A DNA stretch of 64,000 bases from Marinobacterium nitratireducens (lineage in GTDB: Bacteria > Pseudomonadota > Gammaproteobacteria > Pseudomonadales > Balneatricaceae). The notes under the pieces are model-generated. The model was not told the DNA's origin, searched no databases, and worked only from the letters and a program-made list of their open reading frames with translations. Position numbers and translations under genes: made by a program. Below are positions 8,861 to 18,567 of the stretch, one piece after another. The number at the start of each line of letters is the position of its first letter. The stretch's first letter is position 1. The stretch covers positions 62,001-126,000 of the forward strand of contig NZ_BMLT01000005.1 in assembly GCF_014645375.1 (NCBI RefSeq). Reading direction: 5' to 3'.

Positions 8861-10102
8861 TCACCCCGCTGCACCGGCCGCGGCGTCGCGCAGTCGCGGC
8901 AGCCCGAGGGAGATCAGTACGGTCAACACCAGCATAACCGTGGAGATCCAGAGACAGGCTTGGAGCCCGGCGCTGCCCATGCCCGCAAGCTGGAAAACCC
9001 AGCCGGATAGCAGGGTACCGGCCAGGCGGCCCATGGCGTTGGCCATGTAGTAGAAGCCGACATCCAGCGACACGCCGTCATGGCCGGCATAGCTGACGAT
9101 CAGGTAACTGTGCAGCGAGGAGTTGATTGCGAACACTGCCCCGAACAGCAGCAGGCCGGTTACCAGCACCGTCGACGACGCGGCACCGGCCATCAGTGCC
9201 AGCGCGATCAGCCCCGGCAGCAGCGCCAGCAACGCGGCCCAACCGGTGGCGGCGCGACCGTCCGGCACCCTGCCGGACACCCTGGTGATCCTCGGCGCCA
9301 GCGCCTGCACCATGCCGTAACCGATGATCCAGAGCGCCAGAAAGCCGCCGGTCTGGCTGTGGTTCCAGCCCAGCGTCTGCGACAGGAAGACCGGCAGCGC
9401 TACCACGAACCAGACATCGCGCGCGCCGAACAGGAACATCCGCGCCGCCGACAGAATATTGATCGCCCGGCTCTTGGAGAAGATGTCACGAAACTTCGGC
9501 TTGTTCTTCGCCCTGCCAAGATCCTGCTTCAGCAGCTTAAGGCTCAGCAGCCAGACCAGCGTCAGTGCGACGGCCATGGCCGCGACGGCGCCGCTAAAGC
9601 CCAGCCACATCAGCAGAGCCCCGCCAAGGAAGAAGCCGGCCCCCTTGAGCGCGTTCTTGGAGCCGGTGAGGATCGCCACCCACTTGTACAGGGTCCCCTC
9701 GGCATCGCCGGGCACCAGCAGCTTGATCGAGCTCTTGGCGCTCATCTTGTTGAGGTCCTTGGCGATGCCCGACAACGCCTGGGCGGCCATCACCCAGGGC
9801 ACCGTGAGCCAGACCGCCGGCACCAGCAGCATCGACAGGGCGACGACCTGCAGCAACAGCCCGATATGCATGGTGCGGTTGAGACCTAAGTGCGCGCCGA
9901 GCCAGCCACCCACCAGGTTGGTGATCACGCCGAAGATCTCGTAGAACAGGAACAGAAGCGCGATCTCCAGCGGCGAATAACCAAGACTGTGAAAGTGCAG
10001 CACCACCAGCATGCGCAGGGCGCCGTCGGTGAGCGTAAAGGCCCAGTAGTTGCCGGTGACCACCAGATACTGGCGGATGGCGGGCGAGAGCTGGCTCAAC
10101 AT
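8861..10102 (-). CDS. arsJ: ArsJ organoarsenical (1-arseno-3-phosphoglycerate) efflux permease
   Basis: 413 residues, 12 predicted membrane segments of the major facilitator superfamily. The N-terminal YWAFTLTDGALRMLVVLHFH (about 19-38) is the ArsJ signature. ArsJ works with a dedicated GAPDH that uses arsenate in place of phosphate; the unstable 1-arseno-3-phosphoglycerate is exported and breaks down outside to arsenate. The GAPDH gene lies 365 bp upstream in the same operon, which supports the call. The gap holds two repeat elements that could weaken read-through. Confidence 0.93.
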   Translation of the reverse strand: MLSQLSPAIRQYLVVTGNYWAFTLTDGALRMLVVLHFHSLGYSPLEIALLFLFYEIFGVITNLVGGWLGAHLGLNRTMHIGLLLQVVALSMLLVPAVWLTVPWVMAAQALSGIAKDLNKMSAKSSIKLLVPGDAEGTLYKWVAILTGSKNALKGAGFFLGGALLMWLGFSGAVAAMAVALTLVWLLSLKLLKQDLGRAKNKPKFRDIFSKSRAINILSAARMFLFGARDVWFVVALPVFLSQTLGWNHSQTGGFLALWIIGYGMVQALAPRITRVSGRVPDGRAATGWAALLALLPGLIALALMAGAASSTVLVTGLLLFGAVFAINSSLHSYLIVSYAGHDGVSLDVGFYYMANAMGRLAGTLLSGWVFQLAGMGSAGLQACLWISTVMLVLTVLISLGLPRLRDAAAGAAG

Positions 10103-10180
10103 AGCGTATGTTCATCCTCGACAGGCTGGGGTGCCTATTTTCTGGTTCATCGCAGATTAGCGTGAAAGCAGGGGCCAAAA

Positions 10181-10347
10181 GTAGGATGGGTGGAGCCGCA
10201 CCGGCATCCTGTTTAACGCTTTCAGCGAGGTTGACGCGGCGTAACCCATCAGCATAGTGCCGAACCGACACCCAAGATGGGTTGCACGACGACCTGACCG
10301 CATCAGTAACAAATACGCAGTACCAAAGCGTCGCTCCCCCATCCTAC
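10181..10347. mobile_element. MITE-like element with GTAGGATGGG inverted ends
   Basis: Left end GTAGGATGGGTGGAGC and right end GCTCCCCCATCCTAC are inverted repeats with one difference. The 167-bp interior has no ORF of note. A related end and the same outer flank (TTCATCGCGCTTCAGCGGGA-like) recur at 27527-27579. It resembles short nonautonomous elements common in proteobacteria. No target duplication was confirmed. Confidence 0.6.
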
Positions 10348-10392
10348 GAAATTACGTTTTTCCCGCTGAAGCGCGATGAACCTATTTATGGT

Positions 10393-10464
10393 CCGTCACT
10401 CCCGCGTAAGCGGGAAACCAGAGCACCCGATGTTTATGGACTCCCGCATTAGCGGGAATGACGG
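10393..10464. repeat. Palindromic element ending CCGTCA/TGACGG
   Basis: Two CCCGC-n-GCGGGA stems (10401-10416 and 10442-10457) inside outer inverted ends CCGTCACT and GGAATGACGG. It is like the CTCCCGC...GCGGGAATGACGG repeats of many proteobacteria. It lies just after the GAPDH stop and could fold in the transcript. Confidence 0.6.
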
Positions 10465-10467
10465 TGG

Positions 10468-11469
<1,002 letters not shown>

Positions 11470-11519
11470 AAAAGTGCGCCTCGTAAACGATGATCGAAAA
11501 AGATTGGCAGGAATCCCGG

Positions 11520-12536
11520 TTAAGGGAACCAGTGCCGGGTACGGTTGGCGAACGCCACCAGCGACAGCATCACCGGGACCTCCACCAGCACGCCCACCAC
11601 CGTGGCCAGCGCCGCCCCCGAATGCAGGCCGAACAGTGAAATGGCCACCGCCACTGCCAGCTCGAAAAAGTTGGAGGTTCCGATCATACAGGCCGGCGCC
11701 GCCACCCGGTGCGGCAGGCCTAACCGGTACGCCAGGCCATAGGCCAGGATGAAAATGCCGTAGGTCTGGATCAGCAGCGGCAGCGCGATCAGCGCAATGG
11801 TCTGCGGCTGGGCGAGAATGGTTTGCGCCTGGAAGCCGAACAGCAGCACCACTGTCGCCAGCAGGCCCAGGATCGACCAGGGCTTGAGCGTATGCAGAAA
11901 GGTCTCCAGCCGCCGGCCGCCGCCGTTGCGCTCCAGCCGGTGACGGGTCCAGACACCGGCGCCGAGCGGCAGCACCACGTAAAGCACCACCGACAGCAAC
12001 AGGGTTTCCCAGGGCACATGGATATCGCTGACACCCAGCAGGAAGGCCGCGATCGGCGCAAAGGCGAAGATCATGATGATGTCGTTGACCGACACCTGCA
12101 CCAGGGTGTAATTCGGATCCCCCTTGGTGAGCTGGCTCCAGACGAACACCATCGCCGTGCAGGGCGCCACGCCAAGCAGGATCATGCCGGCGATGTACTC
12201 GCCCGCGCTTTGCGGATCGACCCAGTCGGCGAACAGCACGCGGAAGAACAGCCAGCCCAGCGCCGCCATGGTAAAGGGCTTGATCAGCCAGTTGATCACC
12301 AGCGTCAGCACCAGCCCTTTGGGCTTGTTGCCCACATCACGGACGGCGCTGAAGTCGATCTGCACCATCATCGGGTAGATCATCACCCAGATGAACAGCG
12401 CCACCACCAGGTTGACGTGAGCGAACTCCAGCTCGGCCACAGCGCCGAACAGGCCCGGCGCCAGGTTCCCCAGCATCACGCCGGCCAGTATGCAGAGCGC
12501 GACCCAGAGGGTCAGGTAACGTTCGAATATTCCCAT
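11520..12536 (-). CDS. acr3: ACR3-type arsenite efflux permease
   Basis: 338 residues, ten membrane segments. [13 protein letters not shown] carries the conserved cysteine needed for arsenite transport; [13 protein letters not shown] and the C-terminal [16 protein letters not shown] are family blocks. It exports As(III) produced by the upstream ArsC domain. The gap to the ArsC-ArsR stop is 23 bp, so it is cotranscribed. A piece of a second ACR3 gene is preserved at 33796-33864. Confidence 0.95.
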   Translation of the reverse strand: MGIFERYLTLWVALCILAGVMLGNLAPGLFGAVAELEFAHVNLVVALFIWVMIYPMMVQIDFSAVRDVGNKPKGLVLTLVINWLIKPFTMAALGWLFFRVLFADWVDPQSAGEYIAGMILLGVAPCTAMVFVWSQLTKGDPNYTLVQVSVNDIIMIFAFAPIAAFLLGVSDIHVPWETLLLSVVLYVVLPLGAGVWTRHRLERNGGGRRLETFLHTLKPWSILGLLATVVLLFGFQAQTILAQPQTIALIALPLLIQTYGIFILAYGLAYRLGLPHRVAAPACMIGTSNFFELAVAVAISLFGLHSGAALATVVGVLVEVPVMLSLVAFANRTRHWFP

Positions 12537-12559
12537 GTTCCTTTTCCGTCCCTCGCTGC

Positions 12560-13309
12560 TCAGCCGTTGCAGATAACGCCATCGGTATCCAGACGCGCGC
12601 AGGCGTCGCTGAGAAAATCCCTGTTGTGATCGCGCGTCGTGGCGATCACCTCACGCATCCAGTCGCTCATCAACGGATGCAGGCGGTAGTAGACCCACTG
12701 CCCCTGCCGCCGGTCCAGCAGCAGCCCCGACTTGCGCAGCTGCGCAAGATTACGGGATATCTTGGGCTGCGGCTGCTGCAACGCCTCGACCAGCTCGCAG
12801 ACGCAGAGCTCCCGGTCCAGCAGCAGCAACAGGCATTTCAGCCGAATCTCATCCGCCAGCGCCTTGTAAAAGTCGACCGGTGACAGGCTGCTGTAAAGGG
12901 AATCCGTGGCTTTACTGTTCACTTCGATAAACAGCTGGATCCGCCGGCCAATCGCCTGCAGCGTTTTACCAAAGGCCTCCGGCTCGTCGCTGCTTGCCGG
13001 ATCAGCAAAATCCCAGGCCAGCACCACGCCGCCCGCGGGCCAGCGGCTGCATTCCCGATGCGCCTTGCTGCACAGCGTGATGACAAAATCGAAAGACTGG
13101 TCCGCAAACTCATCGACCGACTTCGAATACAGACCCGCGGTATCGATACCGACCGCCTGCAGCACGGCCAGCGCACGGGGATCCGGCGCAGCCGGCTCGG
13201 TGCCCGCACTGAACACCTCGAACCGATCGCCGGCATGGTGACGCAGCAGCGCCTCCGCCATCTGGGAGCGCGCCGAGTTTGCCGTACAGAGGAACAGGAC
13301 TCTTTTCAT
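12560..13309 (-). CDS. ArsC-ArsR fusion: arsenate reductase plus arsenic-sensing repressor
   Basis: 249 residues in two domains. Residues 1-135 are a low-molecular-weight-phosphatase-type arsenate reductase: CTANSARSQ with nucleophile Cys10, and [10 protein letters not shown] giving the two relay cysteines spaced as in the thioredoxin-coupled enzymes. Residues about 145-249 are an ArsR winged helix with [11 protein letters not shown] (As(III)-binding Cys pair) and [18 protein letters not shown] 13309 follows GGGGG; an upstream in-frame ATG at 13381 lies inside the operator. The order here is reductase first, regulator second. It would bind the palindrome at 13344-13375 and be released by arsenite. 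Confidence 0.93.
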   Translation of the reverse strand: MKRVLFLCTANSARSQMAEALLRHHAGDRFEVFSAGTEPAAPDPRALAVLQAVGIDTAGLYSKSVDEFADQSFDFVITLCSKAHRECSRWPAGGVVLAWDFADPASSDEPEAFGKTLQAIGRRIQLFIEVNSKATDSLYSSLSPVDFYKALADEIRLKCLLLLLDRELCVCELVEALQQPQPKISRNLAQLRKSGLLLDRRQGQWVYYRLHPLMSDWMREVIATTRDHNRDFLSDACARLDTDGVICNG

Positions 13310-13343
13310 ACAGTACCCCCAGAATGCATGCCGGCGATAATAC

Positions 13344-13375
13344 ATGCGAAATATTACATATTCAATATTTCGCAT
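13344..13375. promoter_or_regulatory. ArsR operator
   Basis: ATGCGAAATATT, 8-bp spacer, AATATTTCGCAT: a perfect 12-bp inverted repeat 35 bp upstream of the ArsC-ArsR start codon. The size, AT-rich centre and position fit ArsR-family operators overlapping the promoter. The rest of 13376-13706 shows no gene or clear site. Confidence 0.85.
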
Positions 13376-13706
13376 ATCCACAATATCATCACCCTTGGGG
13401 GGCGTTCACAGGCTGTTGAAAAGAAGGGAACGTCGCCCTGCGGAGCGCCAACCGGACCAAAACAGACGAGACCGCGTTAAATGAACCCGTTTGGCCCTGA
13501 AGATAAAATGCAATGAAGGGAAGTTAACAGTATTTATAGGATCCCGGCACAGAGCGGCCAGGTGAATATTTTAAAAACATTCAACCCTGAAAATTTCACC
13601 TGAAAAATATAAGCTCCGGCTCAATGTAAACTGAGTGAACCTGAGCCAAGATGGAGAGGTTGAACCAGTATTCTCAGCCTGACACGAAAGCCGATGAACA
13701 TAACAT

Positions 13707-14642
13707 CTATACATCAGGTGCCGTGTTTTCCTCCAGCAACCACTCACGAAACTCTCTGGCGATCGGGCGTTCTATGTTCAAACCGGCACTGACCACATAA
13801 TACGCCTGATCGCATTTAAGCGGACGATCCACCACCACTTCCAACTTGTCCGTATCCAGCTCCGTGAGCAGCAGCTCTTTGGAACCCAATATGACCCCCT
13901 GCCCGGAAACGGCGGCTTCCAGCGCCAGCAGGCCATTACCAAACTGCAGCGCCTTAATGGACTTCAAATCTTCACAGCCCTGCTGTCGAAACCACTCTCG
14001 CCACCCACAAAGATCGTCAAAGCGAGCCAGGGTACGATCGAATAATAGCGATTTCGTACTCAATAATTCCTTGGAATCCGAAACTGAAACCAGGCCCGGC
14101 TTACACATGGGAACAAGATCGAGGTCCATCAATCGATGTAGCTCCAGATCCTCATAGTCGCCATAACCCAATCGCACCGAAACATCGATTCCTGCCCGTT
14201 TCAGCTGCGACACACCGAATGCACTTCCACGAGCCTGATCGACTGAATGCAGGCTTGCCTGGAGCCGCACTTCGGCTTCCGGATATCGGGCATAAAAACG
14301 ATGCAGGCGCGGGACGATCCATTTGGTGGCGAACAGGGGTTCCGCACAGACCGTGATGACTTTCCGCTCTTCGCCGTACAGACGGATCTTGTCGACGGCA
14401 TCAGTCAAGATTTGGAAGCCTTCATGCAACTCTGGCAAAGATGCGCGCGCAGCTGGCGTAAGGCTGACGCGACGATGATGACGAACGAACAGCTCAACCC
14501 CCAGATACTCCTCAAGCGCTTTGACCTGGTGACTGATTGCGGCCGGGGTGACGTTCAGTTCCTTCGCTGCCTTGGCGAAGCTTTTGGTTCGGGCGGCAAC
14601 CTCGAAATACGAGAGTGCGATCAGAGGGGGGAGTCGTGACAT
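13707..14642 (-). CDS. LysR-family regulator (GcvA-like)
   Basis: 311 residues. The HTH at about 5-65 (YFEVAARTKSFAKAAKELNVTPAAISHQVKALEEYLG) is of the GcvA/AmpR type; the effector domain spans about 90-305. ATG 14642 gives the family-typical MSRLPPLIALSYFE start. It is downstream of the acyl-CoA ligase on the same strand after 265 bp that contain a large inverted repeat. It probably regulates the adjacent CoA or C1 genes, but no LysR box could be assigned with certainty. Confidence 0.88.
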   Translation of the reverse strand: MSRLPPLIALSYFEVAARTKSFAKAAKELNVTPAAISHQVKALEEYLGVELFVRHHRRVSLTPAARASLPELHEGFQILTDAVDKIRLYGEERKVITVCAEPLFATKWIVPRLHRFYARYPEAEVRLQASLHSVDQARGSAFGVSQLKRAGIDVSVRLGYGDYEDLELHRLMDLDLVPMCKPGLVSVSDSKELLSTKSLLFDRTLARFDDLCGWREWFRQQGCEDLKSIKALQFGNGLLALEAAVSGQGVILGSKELLLTELDTDKLEVVVDRPLKCDQAYYVVSAGLNIERPIAREFREWLLEENTAPDV

Positions 14643-14738
14643 ACCAAGTACTCTCAAGAGTGACTGCACGTATGCGAATGCGCACCGTCGATACCATACG
14701 ACTTGCCACTATAGCATACCGGCTGCTTGCTCCTGCTG

Positions 14739-14772
14739 AGGTGCAAATAGGTTCCCCTGCCTATTTGCACCT
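14739..14772. promoter_or_regulatory. 13-bp inverted repeat between ligase and lysR
   Basis: AGGTGCAAATAGG, 8-nt loop, exact complement, then TTTT on the + strand. As a terminator it would act on + transcripts, yet both neighbours are read leftward. It may therefore be an operator near the lysR promoter or a stop for antisense transcription. Confidence 0.5.
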
Positions 14773-14907
14773 TTTACGGTGACCTCTGTTGCTCCTGAAC
14801 AAAGGGTATTTCCATTTTACCTGGCGGTCATGCCGGGTATGCAGGGGGCCATGGCCGCGACCCATGATGAAACATCCCTGCTTCATGTACTCCCCTGCCG
14901 GGCGGAT

Positions 14908-16548
14908 TTAGCCGGCTACCGCTGAAGCAAGTTGCTGTCGCAGTACGAACTTCTGTACTTTTCCTGTCGAGGTCGTCGGTATACGCTCGAAGATAATTTT
15001 CTTCGGCGCCTTGAAGCGGCTCATGTTTTCCCGACAGAACTCGATCAGCGCCAGCTCCGTCAGTTCGCTACCGTTACGCAGCTGCACGAATGCTGCAGGG
15101 ACCTCTCCCCACTTTTCATCTGCCAGAGGGACGACCGCGGCGAGCTCTACATCCGGGTGCCGCTGGATGACATCCTCGACCTCCAGAGACGAGATATTCT
15201 CTCCGCCCGAAATGATGACATCTTTCGAGCGGTCGGAAATCTTGATATACCCATCCGGGTGAACGACCGCCAGGTCTCCGGTATGGAACCAGCCTCCGTC
15301 AAATGCCTCTTCGGTTGCCGACTCGTTACGCAGGTATCCCTTCATAACGATGTTGCCCCGGAACATAATCTCACCGACCGTCTTGCCATCGGCGGGAACC
15401 GGTTCCAGCGTTTTCGGATCCAGCACCACGACCTCTTCCTGAAGCGGATAGGTCACCCCCTGCCGTCCGTTGAGCTGTACCCTTTCTTCCAGGGTACGAC
15501 CCGCCCAGTCATCCTGCTTGACACATACGGTAGCAGGGCCATAGGTCTCAGTCAGACCATAGACATGGGTGAGCTCGACACCTATTCGCTCCATTTTCTC
15601 CAGCACCGCCGCAGGTGGTGCCGCTCCGGCAATCAGCCCGGATACCTTGTGCTCAATCGGCGAAGACTGGACCGACGCTGCCTCGGCGATCATCGAATGT
15701 ACAATCGGGGCGCCGCAATAGTGAGTAACACCATGCTGTTTGATCAATTGCAGAATCAGTACCGGATCAACCTTACGCAAACAGATGTTCGTTCCGCCAA
15801 TCGCCGCCATCGTCCAGGGGAAGCACCAGCCATTGCAATGGAACATTGGCAGGGTCCACAGATAGATGACATTAGACGCCAGTCCCCACGACAGTACGTT
15901 GCTTACCGAATTCAGATAGGCGCCACGATGGTGTGTGACGACTCCCTTGGGATTACCTGTTGTCCCCGAGGTGTACCCTAATGCAATTGCATCCCATTCA
16001 TCGATCGGTAATTGCCAATCAGCCAATTCCAGCTGCGCGGCAAGCAACCCTTCATATTCGAGATCGCCAATAGATGAGCCTTCGCCGTAACTCGGATCGG
16101 AAACGTTGATTACGATAGGAGCCGCACAATCCAGCATCGACAGCGCCTTATCGACGACATCGGCATACTCCGTATCCACCAGCAAAAGCCGGGTACGACT
16201 GTGACCGAGAATAAAGGCTACGGCTTCGGCATCCAGCCGAGTATTAATCGAATTGAGCACCGCCCCGGTCATGGGCACGCCGAAATGCGCCTCGTACATT
16301 GCGGGTACATTTGGCAGCATAACCGAGACAGTATCTCCCCGGGAAATACCATACCCTTTTAAAACAGAGGCCAACTGGCGGCAACGCCGATAGGTTTGGC
16401 TCCAGGTGTAGACTGTGTCTCCATAGACTAACGCTGCCTTGTCAGAGTAAACTGACGCAGCCCGCTTTATAAAGCTAAGTGGAGACAGCGCCACATAGTT
16501 GGCTGGCGTTTTTTCGAGCACCTGATTAAAATCGCATAACCCGTTCAT
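14908..16548 (-). CDS. Acyl-CoA ligase (AMP-forming), possible DmdB-type
   Basis: 546 residues of the ANL superfamily. Core motifs: GYTSGTTGNPKGVV (about 191-204), YGLTETYGP (about 332), WFHTGDLAVVHPDGYIKI with RSKD (about 418-440), and C-terminal TSTGKVQKFVLR with the catalytic lysine. It activates a carboxylic acid to its CoA thioester through an acyl adenylate. The N-terminus NYVALSPLSFIKRAA is typical of the medium-chain/plant AAE-like branch. It lies 94 bp downstream of the enoyl-CoA hydratase gene in the same orientation. In a DMSP demethylation pathway this step would be 3-methylmercaptopropionyl-CoA ligase, but that is context, not sequence proof. Confidence 0.88.
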   Translation of the reverse strand: MNGLCDFNQVLEKTPANYVALSPLSFIKRAASVYSDKAALVYGDTVYTWSQTYRRCRQLASVLKGYGISRGDTVSVMLPNVPAMYEAHFGVPMTGAVLNSINTRLDAEAVAFILGHSRTRLLLVDTEYADVVDKALSMLDCAAPIVINVSDPSYGEGSSIGDLEYEGLLAAQLELADWQLPIDEWDAIALGYTSGTTGNPKGVVTHHRGAYLNSVSNVLSWGLASNVIYLWTLPMFHCNGWCFPWTMAAIGGTNICLRKVDPVLILQLIKQHGVTHYCGAPIVHSMIAEAASVQSSPIEHKVSGLIAGAAPPAAVLEKMERIGVELTHVYGLTETYGPATVCVKQDDWAGRTLEERVQLNGRQGVTYPLQEEVVVLDPKTLEPVPADGKTVGEIMFRGNIVMKGYLRNESATEEAFDGGWFHTGDLAVVHPDGYIKISDRSKDVIISGGENISSLEVEDVIQRHPDVELAAVVPLADEKWGEVPAAFVQLRNGSELTELALIEFCRENMSRFKAPKKIIFERIPTTSTGKVQKFVLRQQLASAVAG

Positions 16549-16642
16549 AGTATTTTTACTCTTATATTGTAATGATGAAAACAGATAAAAATTATTTCAG
16601 GCTACGCCTTTTTTCCCAACTACGGACAAACTCTCCTGCTCG

Positions 16643-17443
16643 TTAACGCGTCGGTTGCTCCCAGGTCGGCTTCCGCTTCTCCAGGAAAGCATCAATGCCT
16701 TCTCCCGCATCGTGGCTCATCATGTTCTCCGCCATCACATTGCCTGCAAAGTCATAGGCGTCAGACAGCGACATCTGTCTTTGCGGGTTAAACATGGATT
16801 TACCATATCGAATGGCGGAAGGACTTTTGCTCAGAATCTTCTCCACTTTGGCAGCAACTGCATCGTTCAGTTCAACGTCGTCCACTACACTGCTGATCAA
16901 CCCCCAATCCAGCGCCGTTTCTGCATCAATAACATCACCGGTCACCAGCATATCAAAGGCCCGTTTGGCCGAGATACTTCTTGAAAGAGCAACAGCAGGC
17001 GTTGAACAGAACAAGCCAACGTTGATTCCCGGTACGGCGAAGCGAGCGGACCTGGCCGCGATAACCAGATCACAGCTGGCGACCAACTGACAGCCGGCGG
17101 CAGCCGCTATACCGCCAACTTTTGCGATAACAGGAACGGGCAGCTCTACGATACTCTGCATCATTTTGCCGCAACGCTTGAACAGTGCCTGATAATACTC
17201 CCGCTCAGGATTCGAACGCATTTCCTGAAGATCATGGCCTGCGCAGAAGCCGCGACCTTCAGCGCTGATAACCACACAACGAACACTGGGATCCTGCGCG
17301 ATATCGTCCAGCTGGTCTTGCAGAGCAGCCAGCATCGCTTCAGACAGCGTGTTTAATTTATCCGGCCGATTAAGAGAAATAAAGACCGCACCATTAGTGT
17401 CGATTCTAAGAAGAATATCGTCTTTTGGTGAATCAATAGTCAT
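16643..17443 (-). CDS. Enoyl-CoA hydratase/isomerase family protein
   Basis: 266 residues, crotonase fold. AEGRGFCAGHDLQEM at about 60-74 forms the oxyanion hole region; GGIAAAAGCQLVASCDLVIA at about 109-128 is the second block. The HDL pattern resembles the ECHDC3 branch. ATG 17443 follows GGAGAG. It lies between OsmC and the acyl-CoA ligase in a leftward operon. By context it could hydrate an unsaturated acyl-CoA made from the ligase product (DmdD-like), but which acyl group is unknown. Confidence 0.88.
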   Translation of the reverse strand: MTIDSPKDDILLRIDTNGAVFISLNRPDKLNTLSEAMLAALQDQLDDIAQDPSVRCVVISAEGRGFCAGHDLQEMRSNPEREYYQALFKRCGKMMQSIVELPVPVIAKVGGIAAAAGCQLVASCDLVIAARSARFAVPGINVGLFCSTPAVALSRSISAKRAFDMLVTGDVIDAETALDWGLISSVVDDVELNDAVAAKVEKILSKSPSAIRYGKSMFNPQRQMSLSDAYDFAGNVMAENMMSHDAGEGIDAFLEKRKPTWEQPTR

Positions 17444-17468
17444 ACTTTCTCTCCTCGAAATTTCAAAT

Positions 17469-17918
17469 TTATGAATGATTAATTTCGACAGTAGCCGTTA
17501 TTGAGTTTCTGATAAAACAGTTTTTGTGTGCACTGTCGTGAATTTTTGAAATTGCGGCCTGGTCAGGAATCTTATCACCGCCGAATACGATTTTCGGTGT
17601 TAGAATGACACGTGTAACTTCCATGCCACCCTTCGAGCTTTTCTCCAGAAACCCCTGCGGGTTGTCCTGATAGGACTCTACGCAAAAACCCTGAAATTCC
17701 GCAATCGCCAAAAAAAACAACATATGGCAACTGGAGACGGCGCTCACGAGCATCTGCTCCGGATCAGCGCAATGGGAATCACCCTTGAAGTCTACAGACG
17801 CAGAAACATCAACCTTCTGATTACCACTTAAAGTAACCACGTGGTTGCGCGAGTATGTTCTGGAATCTGAGGTGTGCGGTTGCCGGCACCAGTTAATTTC
17901 GGCTTCATGAACAGACAT
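17469..17918 (-). CDS. OsmC/Ohr family protein
   Basis: 149 residues. SAVSSCHMLFFLAIAEFQG (about 60-78) supplies the first reactive cysteine and NCFIRNSITATVEI near the C-terminus the second, as in OsmC/Ohr thiol peroxidases that reduce organic hydroperoxides. It is the first gene of the OsmC, hydratase, ligase operon, 25 bp before the next gene. Ohr-type enzymes are known to be recharged by lipoyl proteins and dihydrolipoamide dehydrogenase, and such a flavoprotein gene starts 650 bp away on the other strand. Confidence 0.85.
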   Translation of the reverse strand: MSVHEAEINWCRQPHTSDSRTYSRNHVVTLSGNQKVDVSASVDFKGDSHCADPEQMLVSAVSSCHMLFFLAIAEFQGFCVESYQDNPQGFLEKSSKGGMEVTRVILTPKIVFGGDKIPDQAAISKIHDSAHKNCFIRNSITATVEINHS

Positions 17919-18567
17919 TTTTATTAGACCTCTTTTATACCTTTCCGATTGCCAGCAATCCTAACAAAGCCAATTCTTTACTGTAAACTGATGCTTCCTA
18001 AGCACATAGTTAACGAAAGCTAATCCAAGAAAAAATCGTCAACCTTTTCTCCCACGCCCGCACCTGCGACCCAGGCCCAGGGGCCTGTCCCCGCCCCGAG
18101 TCTCTGGCTTCGACAGTGATGACCGAGAGTCATGTCATAGTCTAGATGGCTCAGCGGATCTGCGGGGCCGGGCTTGCGGCTTCCAGTCTCCTGGGGACTG
18201 GATGCGTGTATCTGCCGTGTCGCGGCGCGGGAGACGCATCCTCAGGGTATCGAGTGCCACATCACTGGCCGCCACGGGCTGCGGGGCCCACTGAAGACAG
18301 ATCGGACTTAAAAACACCGGCGACAACCGCCGTAGCATTACGATTTCTAACGATTGCAATTAGGAAGCATCGTTTTACGGACAGCGCCCACCCCGGTAAT
18401 CTGAGCCTACGTCAATAGCATGAATATCCCCAGGCATGGGTGACCTAAATTGATAGCATTGACACCGACTATGTAAGCGAAGGCTGTTAGACGTCGAACA
18501 CGAAGCGACTTAATGCCAGCATTTCACCCTTAGGGTGATAACTCGAGCCAACGGAGCAAGCCCAAAA
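17919..18567. other. Divergent intergenic region, OsmC / flavoprotein
   Basis: About 650 bp without a supportable gene. It must hold both divergent promoters. A short palindrome TCACCCT-T-AGGGTGA at 18524-18538 sits 30 bp before the flavoprotein start. Confidence 0.5.
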
